Positions 35,761 to 44,371 of a stretch of DNA of 64,000 bases are shown here, piece after piece. Every line of letters starts with the position of its first letter. Positions within the stretch are counted from its first letter, which is position 1. The stretch is taken from contig NZ_JAHVJR010000001.1 of the NCBI RefSeq assembly GCF_019801175.1, forward strand, positions 2,356,001-2,420,000. Direction: 5' to 3'. The DNA is from Vannielia litorea. GTDB taxonomy: Bacteria > Pseudomonadota > Alphaproteobacteria > Rhodobacterales > Rhodobacteraceae. Below the pieces are notes generated by a model. The model was not told where the DNA came from. It ran no database searches and saw only the letters and a program-made list of their open reading frames with translations. Made by a program: the position numbers and the translations under genes.

Positions 35761-37530
35761 ATGAACAAGTTTTTGATGACGGCAGCCGTCGTCGGCCTGC
35801 TGGCTGGCGCAGGGAGCGCCACCGCGCAGGTGACCGAAGAAGACCTCGCCAATGACCAGGCCAGCACCGGCGACGTGCTCACCAACGGCATGGGGCGGCA
35901 CCTTCAGCGCTACTCCCCGCTGGAGACGCTGAACAAGGAAAACGTGAAAAACCTGCAACCCGCCTGGGCCTTCTCGCTCGGCGGAGAAAAGCAGCGTGGG
36001 CAAGAGACCCAGCCGCTGGTGCATGACGGGATGATGTATATCACCGGCTCCTACTCGCGGCTCTACGCAATCGACCTCAAGACCGGCTCCGAGGTCTGGC
36101 AGTATGACGCCCGCCTGCCCGAGGGCATCCTGCCCTGCTGCGACGTGATCAACCGGGGCGGCGCGATCTACGGCGAAAACATCTATTTCGGCACGCTCGA
36201 CGCGCGCCTCGTGGCGTTGAACCTCAAGACGGGTGACGTGGTCTGGAACAAGAAGATTGAAGACTACAAGGCCGGCTACAGCTACACCGCCGCCCCGCTG
36301 ATCGTCGACGGCAAGGTCATCGTCGGCAACTCCGGCGGCGAGTTCGGCATCGTCGGCACCGTCTACGCCTATGACGCCGAGAACGGCGACCTGATCTGGA
36401 CCCGCCCCACCATCGAGGGCCACATGGGCACGCTGAACGGTGAAGAGAGCACCATGACCGGCGAGCTGAATGCGAGCTGGCCCGGCGACATGTGGAAGAC
36501 CGGCGGCGGCGCAACTTGGCTTGGCGGCTCGTATGACATCGAGACCGACACGCTGATCTTCGGCGCGGGCAACCCGGCCCCGTGGAACTCCTGGCTGCGC
36601 GACGCGGGCCAGAACAATGACGGTTCGGGCGACAACCTCTATGCCGCCAGCCGCATTGCCATCGACCCGTCGAACGGAGAGATCAAGTGGCACTTCCAGA
36701 CCACGCCGCGCGAGGGCTGGGATTATGACGGCGTGAACGAGGTGGTGGCCTACACCGACCGCGAGGGCAACAAACGCTATGCGACAGCGGACCGCAACGG
36801 CTTCTTCTACGTGCTGAACCGTGAAGACGGCGCCTTTGTTTCTGCCACGCCCTTCGTGAAGGACATCACCTGGGCCGAAGGCATCGACGAGAACGGTCGC
36901 CCGATCTTCAACGAGGCCAACCGCCCGGGCAATCCTGCGGAGGCGGCGGATGGAGCCAAGGGCGAGGTCGTCTTCTCCTCCCCGTCCTTCCTCGGCGGCA
37001 AGAACTGGATGCCAATGGCCTTCTCCCAGAAGACCGGCAACTTCTACGTGCCCTCCAACGAGTGGGGCATGGATATCTGGAACGAGCCGATCACCTACAA
37101 GAAGGGCGCGGCCTACCTCGGCTCCGGCTTCACCATCAAGCCGAACTACGAGGACCACATCGGCTCCCTCAAGGCGATTGACCCCGACACCGGCGAGATC
37201 AAGTGGGAGTTCAAGAACGACGCGCCTCTCTGGGGCGGCGTGATGACCACCGCAGGTGGCCTCGTGTTCACCGGCACCCCCGAGGGCCGCTTCATCGCCT
37301 TTGACGACGAGACCGGCGAAGAGCTTTGGTCGTTCCAAACCGGCTCCGGCATCGTCGGCCAGCCGATCACCTGGGAGACCGATGGCGAGCAGTATGTCTC
37401 GGTCATCTCCGGCTGGGGCGGCGCCGTGCCGCTCTGGGGCGGTGAGGTTGCCAAGAAGGTGAACTACCTCAACCAAGGCGGCCTCCTCTGGACCTTCCGC
37501 CTGCCCAAGGAACTGGCCTCGGCGAACTAA
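35761..37530 (+). CDS. PQQ-dependent alcohol dehydrogenase, lanthanide type (XoxF/ExaF/PedH group)
   Basis: A 589-residue periplasmic quinoprotein with signal peptide (about 1-22) and an eight-bladed propeller of W motifs (for example GSEVWQYDARL, GEIKWEFKND). The adjacent cysteines C126-C127 form the strained disulfide over PQQ. The catalytic region is W-D321-Y-D323-G: the second Asp at +2 of the catalytic Asp is the mark of lanthanide-dependent enzymes, where calcium-dependent MxaF has Ala. The substrate may be methanol, ethanol or another alcohol and cannot be fixed from sequence. The ATG at 35761 follows GGGAGG and is preferred over an upstream ATG. Its acceptor may be the c-550-like cytochrome at 32015. 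Confidence 0.9.
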   Translation: MNKFLMTAAVVGLLAGAGSATAQVTEEDLANDQASTGDVLTNGMGRHLQRYSPLETLNKENVKNLQPAWAFSLGGEKQRGQETQPLVHDGMMYITGSYSRLYAIDLKTGSEVWQYDARLPEGILPCCDVINRGGAIYGENIYFGTLDARLVALNLKTGDVVWNKKIEDYKAGYSYTAAPLIVDGKVIVGNSGGEFGIVGTVYAYDAENGDLIWTRPTIEGHMGTLNGEESTMTGELNASWPGDMWKTGGGATWLGGSYDIETDTLIFGAGNPAPWNSWLRDAGQNNDGSGDNLYAASRIAIDPSNGEIKWHFQTTPREGWDYDGVNEVVAYTDREGNKRYATADRNGFFYVLNREDGAFVSATPFVKDITWAEGIDENGRPIFNEANRPGNPAEAADGAKGEVVFSSPSFLGGKNWMPMAFSQKTGNFYVPSNEWGMDIWNEPITYKKGAAYLGSGFTIKPNYEDHIGSLKAIDPDTGEIKWEFKNDAPLWGGVMTTAGGLVFTGTPEGRFIAFDDETGEELWSFQTGSGIVGQPITWETDGEQYVSVISGWGGAVPLWGGEVAKKVNYLNQGGLLWTFRLPKELASAN

Positions 37531-37552
37531 GCCAACCACCAGGCCAGATCGG

Positions 37553-37584
37553 AAACACCCGCCTCCCAGTGGCGGGTGTTTTCA
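37553..37584 (+). terminator. Terminator after the PQQ alcohol dehydrogenase gene
   Basis: AAACACCCGCC (37553-37563) pairs perfectly with GGCGGGTGTTT (37571-37581) around a 7-base loop, with T residues at the stem end. It lies 23 bp after the stop codon. Confidence 0.75.
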
Positions 37585-37691
37585 TTTGGGCGACCCGCCT
37601 TCTTTGTGTAAACGCCTGTGCGGTTTCAGGCGGGGAGATACCCCGCCCACGGCTCACTGCTCTTGAGACGAAGCCCAAGGAGGAGCACAGC

Positions 37692-40166
37692 TCACGCGCT
37701 CTGCTGTTCGCTGCTCTCCCGCACGGCTTCGCGGATGGCGGAACTGCGGTTCATCAGCCCCTCGAACCTGTCTTCGCTCAGCACCAGCAGCGTGGTCGGC
37801 GCGATGGCCCGCACCTCTGTACGCAACCGCCGCTCGGCCATCAGGGCCATATGGCCGAACATCTCACCACGCCCGAGGCGCGAGCTCTGGCCCGCCGTCT
37901 CGACCTCCACCGCACCCGAAGCGATGAAGAACACGCTGCGCGCCGCGCTGTCCTTGCGCACGATCACCTCGCCAGCGTTTACGTAGCGCGTTCGTAGTGC
38001 CCGCCCGAGCCGTTTGAGCGCCGCATCGTCGAGGTCCGCGAAGAGCGGAAACTGGCGCACCAGAGTGGAGCGGCGGGCGGCGATATCGAGCGAGGGGCGG
38101 CGCTCTGCGGCGGCGCGGCGCCCGGCGAGTTGCTGCACCAGCGCAGTATACACCTCGGCCCCGATCAGCCCGTCCTCGCGCATGACGGCATATTCGCGCT
38201 CCTCCAGCCGCAGTGCCGTGCGGCGGATGAACCGTTGCTCCATCTCTTCGGCATAACCGGGATACTGCAATTGCAGCCCCTCCAGAGCGGTCTCGACCCC
38301 TTCGATCCGCCGCGCCAGAAGCTCGTTGAGCAACTCAGCCACCCGGCGGCCATGAATGCGGCGCACCCGCCGGTCGATGAACCCGCCCAGATCGCGCAGC
38401 ACGAGCCGTTGCGAAAGCAGCAACTCGAAGCGGTCTGCCGTCAGTTGCGAAAGTGGCCATGGCATCGACAGGCGGCCATGCAGAAACACCGCCGCGCGGA
38501 AGGCCGGTCCGTAGGCAACCGCCCGCCGCGCCGCACGCTGGTATCCGCTGCGGCCCTGCGTGCGTGCGCCTTCGATCAGCCGGTCGGCGTTCGAGAGCAC
38601 CTGTTCGGCCATCCGTGCCGAGATCGTCCGCTCGCGCACACGGTGCAGAATGGTGTCTCGTTCGTGCCCGGCCAGCGCGATCAGCCCCAGCGCCACGCGG
38701 TCGCGGTCCAGAATATCCACGCTGTCTTCCGCCGCCTTCACCGCCGCATCCAGCCGCTCGCCAAACCGCTTGGCCTCACCGCGCACGATGTCGCGGTTCA
38801 GCTCGTAGTTCTCGGTGGTTTTGGCCACATCCTCCCGCACGGTCTGCAACGCCACGGCAACCACCTGCCGTGAGAGCGCCTCGTCCAGCGGGGTGAGCCG
38901 GTCGAGCCCCAGCCGCGAGATCACCCAGCGCAGCGAGGAGCCCTGCACGATGAGGGTGAAGAGCGTGAAACCGGTCGCCAGAATGCCAACCAGCCGCTGG
39001 ATGCCATCAGGCACCCGGAAGCTCTCGGTCACCGCCAGCGCCAGCGCCAGCGTCACCGCTCCGCGCAGCCCGCCCCAGAGGATCGCAACCCGGTAGGGCC
39101 GGTCCACCGCGGGCGAAACCCGAAGCCGGGTGAGCAGTGGCAAAAGCCCAAAAAGGATTGCCGCGCGCGCCGCCACTGCCGCCACAATGACCACGCCCAC
39201 CAGCAGCACATCTTCCAGCCGCACCTCCTCCAAGAGGCGCGGGATCAGCAGGGCGGCGAGAATAAAGATCAGCGCGCCCGACCAATGCGCCAGCACGCCC
39301 CAGAGCTCGCGCATGTTGGCCCAGGCCTGCGGTGGCAACCGCCCCGGCGCGGTGAGGTTCAGCGTCATCCCGGCGACCACCGTGGCGATTACGCCCGAGG
39401 CACCGATGCTCTGCTCGGCGACGATGTAGGCAAGGTAGGGTAGCGCGACCGAAAGGGTGATCTGCGCCAGTTCATGCCGGCTGAAGAGCGCCATGACCCA
39501 GACCGCGATGCGCGCCATCAGCCAGCCCACGAAGGCCCCGCCGAGGATCAATTTGGGAAATTGCGCCAGTGCGTCGCCCAGTTCCGGGTCAGGGATGCCC
39601 AGCATCACGAAGCCCATGAACAACCCGAAGAGCGCGATGGCAGCGGCGTCGTTCAGCAGGCTCTCACCCTCGATGATCCGCGCCAGCCGTCGCGGCGCCG
39701 AGATCGAGCGGAAGATCGAGACCACGGCAGACGGGTCGGTGGTGGAGACGATGGCGCCGATCAGCAAGCAAGCCGCGAGCGGTAATGAGCTGGCCCACGA
39801 CAGGGCGAACCCCACGCTCAGCGTGGCGACGACCACCGCCACCACGGCCAGCACGAGGATCGGCACCCAATCGTCCACCATGCGCCGCAGGTTCATGCCC
39901 AGCGTGGCCTGAAACAGCAGCGTCGGCAGGAAAACGTAGATGAAGATGTTCGACCGGATCGGCAGCGCGAGGATCGCCTCGGCCACCGGGTTCAACGCAT
40001 CTGTCAGCTCCGTGCGTAGAAAGAAGATTGCCCCCGCGCCGATCATCACGCCCAGCACAGCGAGGATCACGCTGAACGGCAGCCGCAGCCGCGCCGCCAG
40101 CGGCTCGGCGGCGCCGATGACCACGAAGAGCGCGGCGATGATCGTGATGATCAGGACAAGGTTCAT
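37692..40166 (-). CDS. CPA1-type cation:proton antiporter with C-terminal cNMP-binding-like domain
   Basis: An 824-residue protein. The first 420 residues form about 12 transmembrane helices with antiporter motifs STTDPSAVVSIF and GESLLNDAAAI, the latter holding the transport Asp. A soluble helical region follows, then a cyclic-nucleotide-binding-like domain (about 690-810; LFADLDDAALKRLG, GEMFGHMAL). In canonical cAMP sites the cassette reads F-G-E and R-x-A; here it reads FGH and the A is replaced by T, so nucleotide binding is uncertain. It exchanges Na+/K+ for protons. A strong GGGAGGAG precedes the ATG at 40166. Confidence 0.87.
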   Translation of the reverse strand: MNLVLIITIIAALFVVIGAAEPLAARLRLPFSVILAVLGVMIGAGAIFFLRTELTDALNPVAEAILALPIRSNIFIYVFLPTLLFQATLGMNLRRMVDDWVPILVLAVVAVVVATLSVGFALSWASSLPLAACLLIGAIVSTTDPSAVVSIFRSISAPRRLARIIEGESLLNDAAAIALFGLFMGFVMLGIPDPELGDALAQFPKLILGGAFVGWLMARIAVWVMALFSRHELAQITLSVALPYLAYIVAEQSIGASGVIATVVAGMTLNLTAPGRLPPQAWANMRELWGVLAHWSGALIFILAALLIPRLLEEVRLEDVLLVGVVIVAAVAARAAILFGLLPLLTRLRVSPAVDRPYRVAILWGGLRGAVTLALALAVTESFRVPDGIQRLVGILATGFTLFTLIVQGSSLRWVISRLGLDRLTPLDEALSRQVVAVALQTVREDVAKTTENYELNRDIVRGEAKRFGERLDAAVKAAEDSVDILDRDRVALGLIALAGHERDTILHRVRERTISARMAEQVLSNADRLIEGARTQGRSGYQRAARRAVAYGPAFRAAVFLHGRLSMPWPLSQLTADRFELLLSQRLVLRDLGGFIDRRVRRIHGRRVAELLNELLARRIEGVETALEGLQLQYPGYAEEMEQRFIRRTALRLEEREYAVMREDGLIGAEVYTALVQQLAGRRAAAERRPSLDIAARRSTLVRQFPLFADLDDAALKRLGRALRTRYVNAGEVIVRKDSAARSVFFIASGAVEVETAGQSSRLGRGEMFGHMALMAERRLRTEVRAIAPTTLLVLSEDRFEGLMNRSSAIREAVRESSEQQSA

Positions 40167-40288
40167 GCTCCTCCCTTAGCAGAGATGGAGGCGAACGCAC
40201 GGGGATGCGGGGCGCTTTTTACCCGATCAGTGCAACTTGTCGCGAGCGCGGCGCCGCCCGGCGAGCCGGGTGCCGCACGCGGTGTCTC

Positions 40289-42589
40289 TCAGGTCAGCGC
40301 CCGCGCCTCGCCCCGGCGCGCCTGCACGGCATGGAAGCCCAGCAGCAGCGCCGCCAGCGCCACGCCCGTCAGCATCACGGGCAAAGTCTTCCACATCACC
40401 AGCACCGCCACCAGAAGGCGCAGCGCGACTTCCCAGCGCGCCAGAGCGCCCCGGTCATAGCGGGCCAGCGCGGAGGCGATCAGGTAGAGCGCCAACACCA
40501 GCCGGAGACCCAGCAGGCTCATCGCGCCCCAGTCGACCACGCCGGTGTAGCCCTCGATCAGCGCTTTCTGGCCGTTCGGGTCGGTGACGGTCACCGCCTC
40601 CTCGATCAGCAGCAACTCGGGATACCACGCGAAGACGAAGGGGATGGTGAACATCACGATCCCGACCCGCACTGCCGCGATGCCCGTGCGCATCGGCTCT
40701 GTCTTGGTGATCGAGGCGGCAGCAAAGGCGGCAATCGCCACCGGCGGCGTGATCGCCGAGGCCACCGCGAAATAGAAGACGAACATATGCGCGGTGAAGA
40801 AGCTGACGCCGAGGTTGGCCAGCAGCGGGCCGAGCAGCAGCGCGACGTTCACATAGGCGGGCACGGTGGGCATGCCCATGCCGAGCAGGATTGCGCAGAG
40901 CATGGCGCAGAACAGCGCCAGCATAAGGTAGACCCCGCCGACGATCTCGATCTCCAGCCCGAAGAGCCGGATCACCTGCGCCCGTTCTAGCCAAGAGGTC
41001 ACCGCGCGCGTCAACTCGCCGGTCAGGCCGCTCTCGTTGAGGAAGGCCGAGATGATCGACACCGCGAAGAGCAGTAGGAACAGCCCCGAAAGCAAGATGC
41101 CCCCCTCCCCCAGCGCGGTCAGCACGCGGCTCGGTTTGCGCCGGGTATCGCGGTCAAGAAAGAGCAGAGGGATCAGCACCGCCACCGCCCACCACCCGGC
41201 AGATACCGCATCACCTGTTGCATTCACGATGGTCTGCAACACCGGGCGCGGCAGGATGCTGGCGAGAATACCCTCGCTGAAGCTGTCCTTGTTGCCGAGC
41301 AGCAGAAAGAGGATCGTCAGGATCGGCAGGAAGATGATGATCAGGTTGGTCCAGTCGTGCCGCTCCATCACGAGGTCGTCGGGGATGTCGCGCATCGCCT
41401 CCACCTTTTCGCGCCGGGCCTGGAACATCACGGCGAGGAAGATCGAGAAGAAGAAGGCCATCGCCGGCAGGAAGGCCGCGGTGATGACCTTTGTGTAGGG
41501 CACTGCCGTCAGCGCCACGAGCACGAAGGCCGCAACCCCCATCACCGGCGGCATGATCTGCCCGCCCGAGGAGGCCGCCGCCTCGACCCCACCCGCGAAC
41601 TGCGGCGAGAAGCCGTTGCGCCGCATCATCGGGATCGTCAGCCGCCCGGTGGAGAGCACATTGGTCACCGGCCCGCCGGTGATGGTGCCGAACATCGCCG
41701 ATGATACAATCGCCGCATGCGCCGGCCCGCCGCGCAGCCGCCGGGTGAGCCGCACCGCCAGCTTGATCAGCGATGTGCCGCCCGCGCTGCTGCCGAAGAG
41801 CGCACCAAGGATCACGTAAGGAAAGACCTGGTTCACGACGATATCCATGAACCGACCCATGAACCCATCGGGCGTGATGAACACATTCGTCGCCTTCTGG
41901 ATCGCCGCCGCGCGCACATCGCCGCCATCGGCCCCCAGCTTGGTAAGGAGGAAGTTGTTGTCTGACAGATCGAAGATCCAGATCAGCGCGGTGCCCACCG
42001 TATAGGCCACCACCACGCTCGCCACGATCACCAGCGGCATCCCCCAGACCCGCACGTTATAGAGGAAGAACAGGGTGATGATGGTGAAGAGCAGCGGGAT
42101 GATCCAGATCCCGAACCGCGCCTGACAGGCCGGCACCTCGGCCTCGAACGACATGCCCGGAATAACCCCGGCGGACCGTTCAGCCGCCTCCTGAATGAGC
42201 CGCGCCCGCTCACCGGTGATCTGGTCGATCAGGCAGACCGAGTCGATCTCCACCAGAAAGCCCAGCGCCCCGAGAAAAGCGGCGATGATCAGCCCGGCAT
42301 CCAGCATCAGCCCCAGCCACGGGCGCGGCGCGCCATCGCGTTTCATCGCCCGGAAGACGCTGGAGTTGAGCGCGACGATCAGCATCATCACAAAGAACAC
42401 TGGCGGATAAAAATACTCGGGCGGAAAGCCCGACACCCGGAAAAACGGCCGCCCCGTCACCTCCCGCGCAAAGTCCTGAAGCCCGGCGATCTCGGGCATC
42501 GTGTTGATCATCCCCACCACCACGAGGATGAACGCGAGGGTAAGCGCGATCCTTTGGCCCAGAGGCCATGTGTCGTTCGTCTCGGTCAT
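40289..42589 (-). CDS. TRAP transporter fused permease (4TM/12TM DctQM type)
   Basis: A 766-residue protein joining the small and large TRAP membrane subunits. The N-terminal part has the four helices of the DctQ type and an extended periplasmic loop. The large part has about 12 helices with motifs such as GSSAGGTSLIKLAVR, GTITGGPVTNV and GMGMPTVPAYVN. This fused form goes with TAXI-type binding proteins, as the next gene confirms. It drives substrate uptake with a sodium or proton gradient. ATG 42589 is used (GAGAG ahead) in preference to an upstream ATG. The substrate is unknown. Confidence 0.92.
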   Translation of the reverse strand: MTETNDTWPLGQRIALTLAFILVVVGMINTMPEIAGLQDFAREVTGRPFFRVSGFPPEYFYPPVFFVMMLIVALNSSVFRAMKRDGAPRPWLGLMLDAGLIIAAFLGALGFLVEIDSVCLIDQITGERARLIQEAAERSAGVIPGMSFEAEVPACQARFGIWIIPLLFTIITLFFLYNVRVWGMPLVIVASVVVAYTVGTALIWIFDLSDNNFLLTKLGADGGDVRAAAIQKATNVFITPDGFMGRFMDIVVNQVFPYVILGALFGSSAGGTSLIKLAVRLTRRLRGGPAHAAIVSSAMFGTITGGPVTNVLSTGRLTIPMMRRNGFSPQFAGGVEAAASSGGQIMPPVMGVAAFVLVALTAVPYTKVITAAFLPAMAFFFSIFLAVMFQARREKVEAMRDIPDDLVMERHDWTNLIIIFLPILTILFLLLGNKDSFSEGILASILPRPVLQTIVNATGDAVSAGWWAVAVLIPLLFLDRDTRRKPSRVLTALGEGGILLSGLFLLLFAVSIISAFLNESGLTGELTRAVTSWLERAQVIRLFGLEIEIVGGVYLMLALFCAMLCAILLGMGMPTVPAYVNVALLLGPLLANLGVSFFTAHMFVFYFAVASAITPPVAIAAFAAASITKTEPMRTGIAAVRVGIVMFTIPFVFAWYPELLLIEEAVTVTDPNGQKALIEGYTGVVDWGAMSLLGLRLVLALYLIASALARYDRGALARWEVALRLLVAVLVMWKTLPVMLTGVALAALLLGFHAVQARRGEARALT

Positions 42590-42669
42590 CTCTCGGAGCC
42601 CTCGGGGTTCAGAAGGTCTGACGTGGCCGCGCGCTGCGGCCACGTCCTGCGCGGGTCACGCGCAAGGGG

Positions 42670-43725
42670 TCAGGGGCGCAGGCAATCGGCGATGCTGTGC
42701 CCGGCATCCTCGAACGCGCGGATCGCGCCGGGGTGCATCTTGATCTGCACGGCCCCGCAAGCACCTTGGCTGACACCGTCGATATCGCCGAAGCTCATCA
42801 TCGCAAAGGGTCCGCGCGGCGAGCCGTTGATGAACCGGTCCTTGCCTTCGAGATAGGCCTTGGTGATGTCATAGACGAGTTGCTCGTCCAGCGTGGCGGG
42901 CACGATCTGGCCGAAGGCGGTGGCGAAGCTGTCGAAGCTGTCATCATCCACCACGACGGTGATGTCATTGCCCTCATAGGCCTTGCGGAAATCCTCGATC
43001 GGCACCGAATAGGGCGCATGGCCCGGCGCGGCCATGATCTGCTGGCCCAATTCGCTGGCGAGCAGGTCGGAGGGCACATCGTGGATGGTGATACCGCCAG
43101 CGGCTGCCAGTGAGATCTCGCGGCCAGAGGGCAGGCCTTCGGGGATGGTCCATGCATCCACCGACCCGCCGGTGATAGTCGAGACGGTATCGGGCCACGG
43201 CGTCTGCACGCCCTCATAGTCCTCGCCGTCCTTCGCGCCCGAAAGCAACTGTATCATCGCCCGCCCGGAGGTGAGCGCCGCGCCGCGCGGCGGGCCGTTC
43301 CAGATGCGCTTGCCCGACATATCGCGAATGTCTTCGATCGGGTTGCTGTTGTAGTAGCCCAGCAACTGCGCCGAGCCTGCGTTGAAGAAGATCACCCGGA
43401 TGTTCGAGGCCAGTTCTGCCCCCTTCTCCGGGCCGACCCCGCTGTAAGGGCCAATCCCGCGCGACAGCAGGAAGGGCAGGATCAGCGGCGCGGGCGCCAT
43501 GTCGAGCCGCCCTTCGGCCACGGCCTGCACCGAGTTGGTGAGCGTGGCCCCTTCGGTGATCTGCATCGTCGCCACACCGGCGCTGTCGAGCACGGCGGCG
43601 AGCGTCGAGTCGATGTAATGCGGCGTCGAGCCGGGGGTGGTGGTTTCTGCCGTGAGCGTGGCCTGTGCGGATGCGGCCAGCGGCGCCAGCGCCAGCATGC
43701 CGCCGAGAATCGTCGTCCGAATCAT
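42670..43725 (-). CDS. TAXI-family TRAP transporter substrate-binding protein
   Basis: A 351-residue periplasmic protein with signal peptide (ILGGMLALAPLAASAQ, cleaved near residue 20). TAXI features are TETTTPGSTPHYIDSTLAAVLD and ITEGATLTNSVQAVAEGRLDM. It delivers its ligand to the fused permease 80 bp downstream. ATG 43725 with GGGAGGA ahead is chosen over an upstream ATG. The gene is divergent from a MarR regulator and phosphonate-ester hydrolase. The ligand is unknown; TAXI proteins bind dicarboxylates, glutamate and others. Confidence 0.92.
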   Translation of the reverse strand: MIRTTILGGMLALAPLAASAQATLTAETTTPGSTPHYIDSTLAAVLDSAGVATMQITEGATLTNSVQAVAEGRLDMAPAPLILPFLLSRGIGPYSGVGPEKGAELASNIRVIFFNAGSAQLLGYYNSNPIEDIRDMSGKRIWNGPPRGAALTSGRAMIQLLSGAKDGEDYEGVQTPWPDTVSTITGGSVDAWTIPEGLPSGREISLAAAGGITIHDVPSDLLASELGQQIMAAPGHAPYSVPIEDFRKAYEGNDITVVVDDDSFDSFATAFGQIVPATLDEQLVYDITKAYLEGKDRFINGSPRGPFAMMSFGDIDGVSQGACGAVQIKMHPGAIRAFEDAGHSIADCLRP

Positions 43726-43809
43726 GTCTGTCCTCCCATGTTCTTCGCCTTCCTCCAAAGGCGGGCGCCCCGCAGATCGGGGCATGCACTCACGGTGACA
43801 AAAATTATA

Positions 43810-43819
43810 TGACTTGTCA
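43810..43819. promoter_or_regulatory. TGAC-TT-GTCA inverted repeat between TRAP and MarR genes
   Basis: TGACTTGTCA is a perfect inverted repeat in an AT-rich stretch within the 136-bp divergent region. MarR proteins commonly bind such spaced palindromes, so an operator for the adjacent regulator is plausible. Confidence 0.4.
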
Positions 43820-43861
43820 CGTATTATTTTTTCGGCTTCTATCTGGGCGATGGAGGAGACC

Positions 43862-44371
43862 ATGGCTGACAGAGGAAAATTGTCCCCTGAGGCGATCAGG
43901 GAGCGGCGTGCGCATGAAGAGCTCAACGTCTTCTCGCGCCTGCCCGCCGTCTATGCTGCCTCGCGCAAGCAGGGGCAGCAGTTCTTGCAACGCGGTGGCG
44001 GCATCTCGATCGTCGAGTGGCGCACGCTCTGGGATCTGTGCGAGGCCGGGCCGATGACGATCCGCGATCTTGCCGCGATCCAGCGCGCCGATCACTCCCT
44101 GCTCAGCCGCGCCCTCCCCGACATGCGCGACAAGGGTTTCGTCACCATGACCCGCGACGAGGCCGACAAGCGGCAAACCGTGGTCGAGGTCACGGGCAAG
44201 GGCCGCGCCGCCTATGAGGTCGCCGCCCCCGTCATGGCCCGCCGCCGCGCCGCGCTGCGCGAAAGCATGACCGAAGACGAGATCCGCGCCTTCATCACCC
44301 TGCTGACCAAGCTCGAAGATTTCCTGCATACCCCGGCGGACCAGCTGCTGGAGAGAGAGACGCATCAATGA
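43862..44371 (+). CDS. MarR-family transcriptional regulator
   Basis: A 169-residue winged-helix regulator. The recognition helix region is MTIRDLAAIQRADHSLLSRAL (about 65-85), the wing contains TMTRDEADKRQTVVEVTGKG, and the flanking helices (residues about 15-40 and 125-160) form the dimer interface. The ATG at 43862 has GGAGGAG ahead. It overlaps the next gene by four bases, so it is made together with the hydrolase. It probably controls both the divergent TAXI-TRAP genes and its own operon, in response to an unknown ligand. Confidence 0.92.
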   Translation: MADRGKLSPEAIRERRAHEELNVFSRLPAVYAASRKQGQQFLQRGGGISIVEWRTLWDLCEAGPMTIRDLAAIQRADHSLLSRALPDMRDKGFVTMTRDEADKRQTVVEVTGKGRAAYEVAAPVMARRRAALRESMTEDEIRAFITLLTKLEDFLHTPADQLLERETHQ

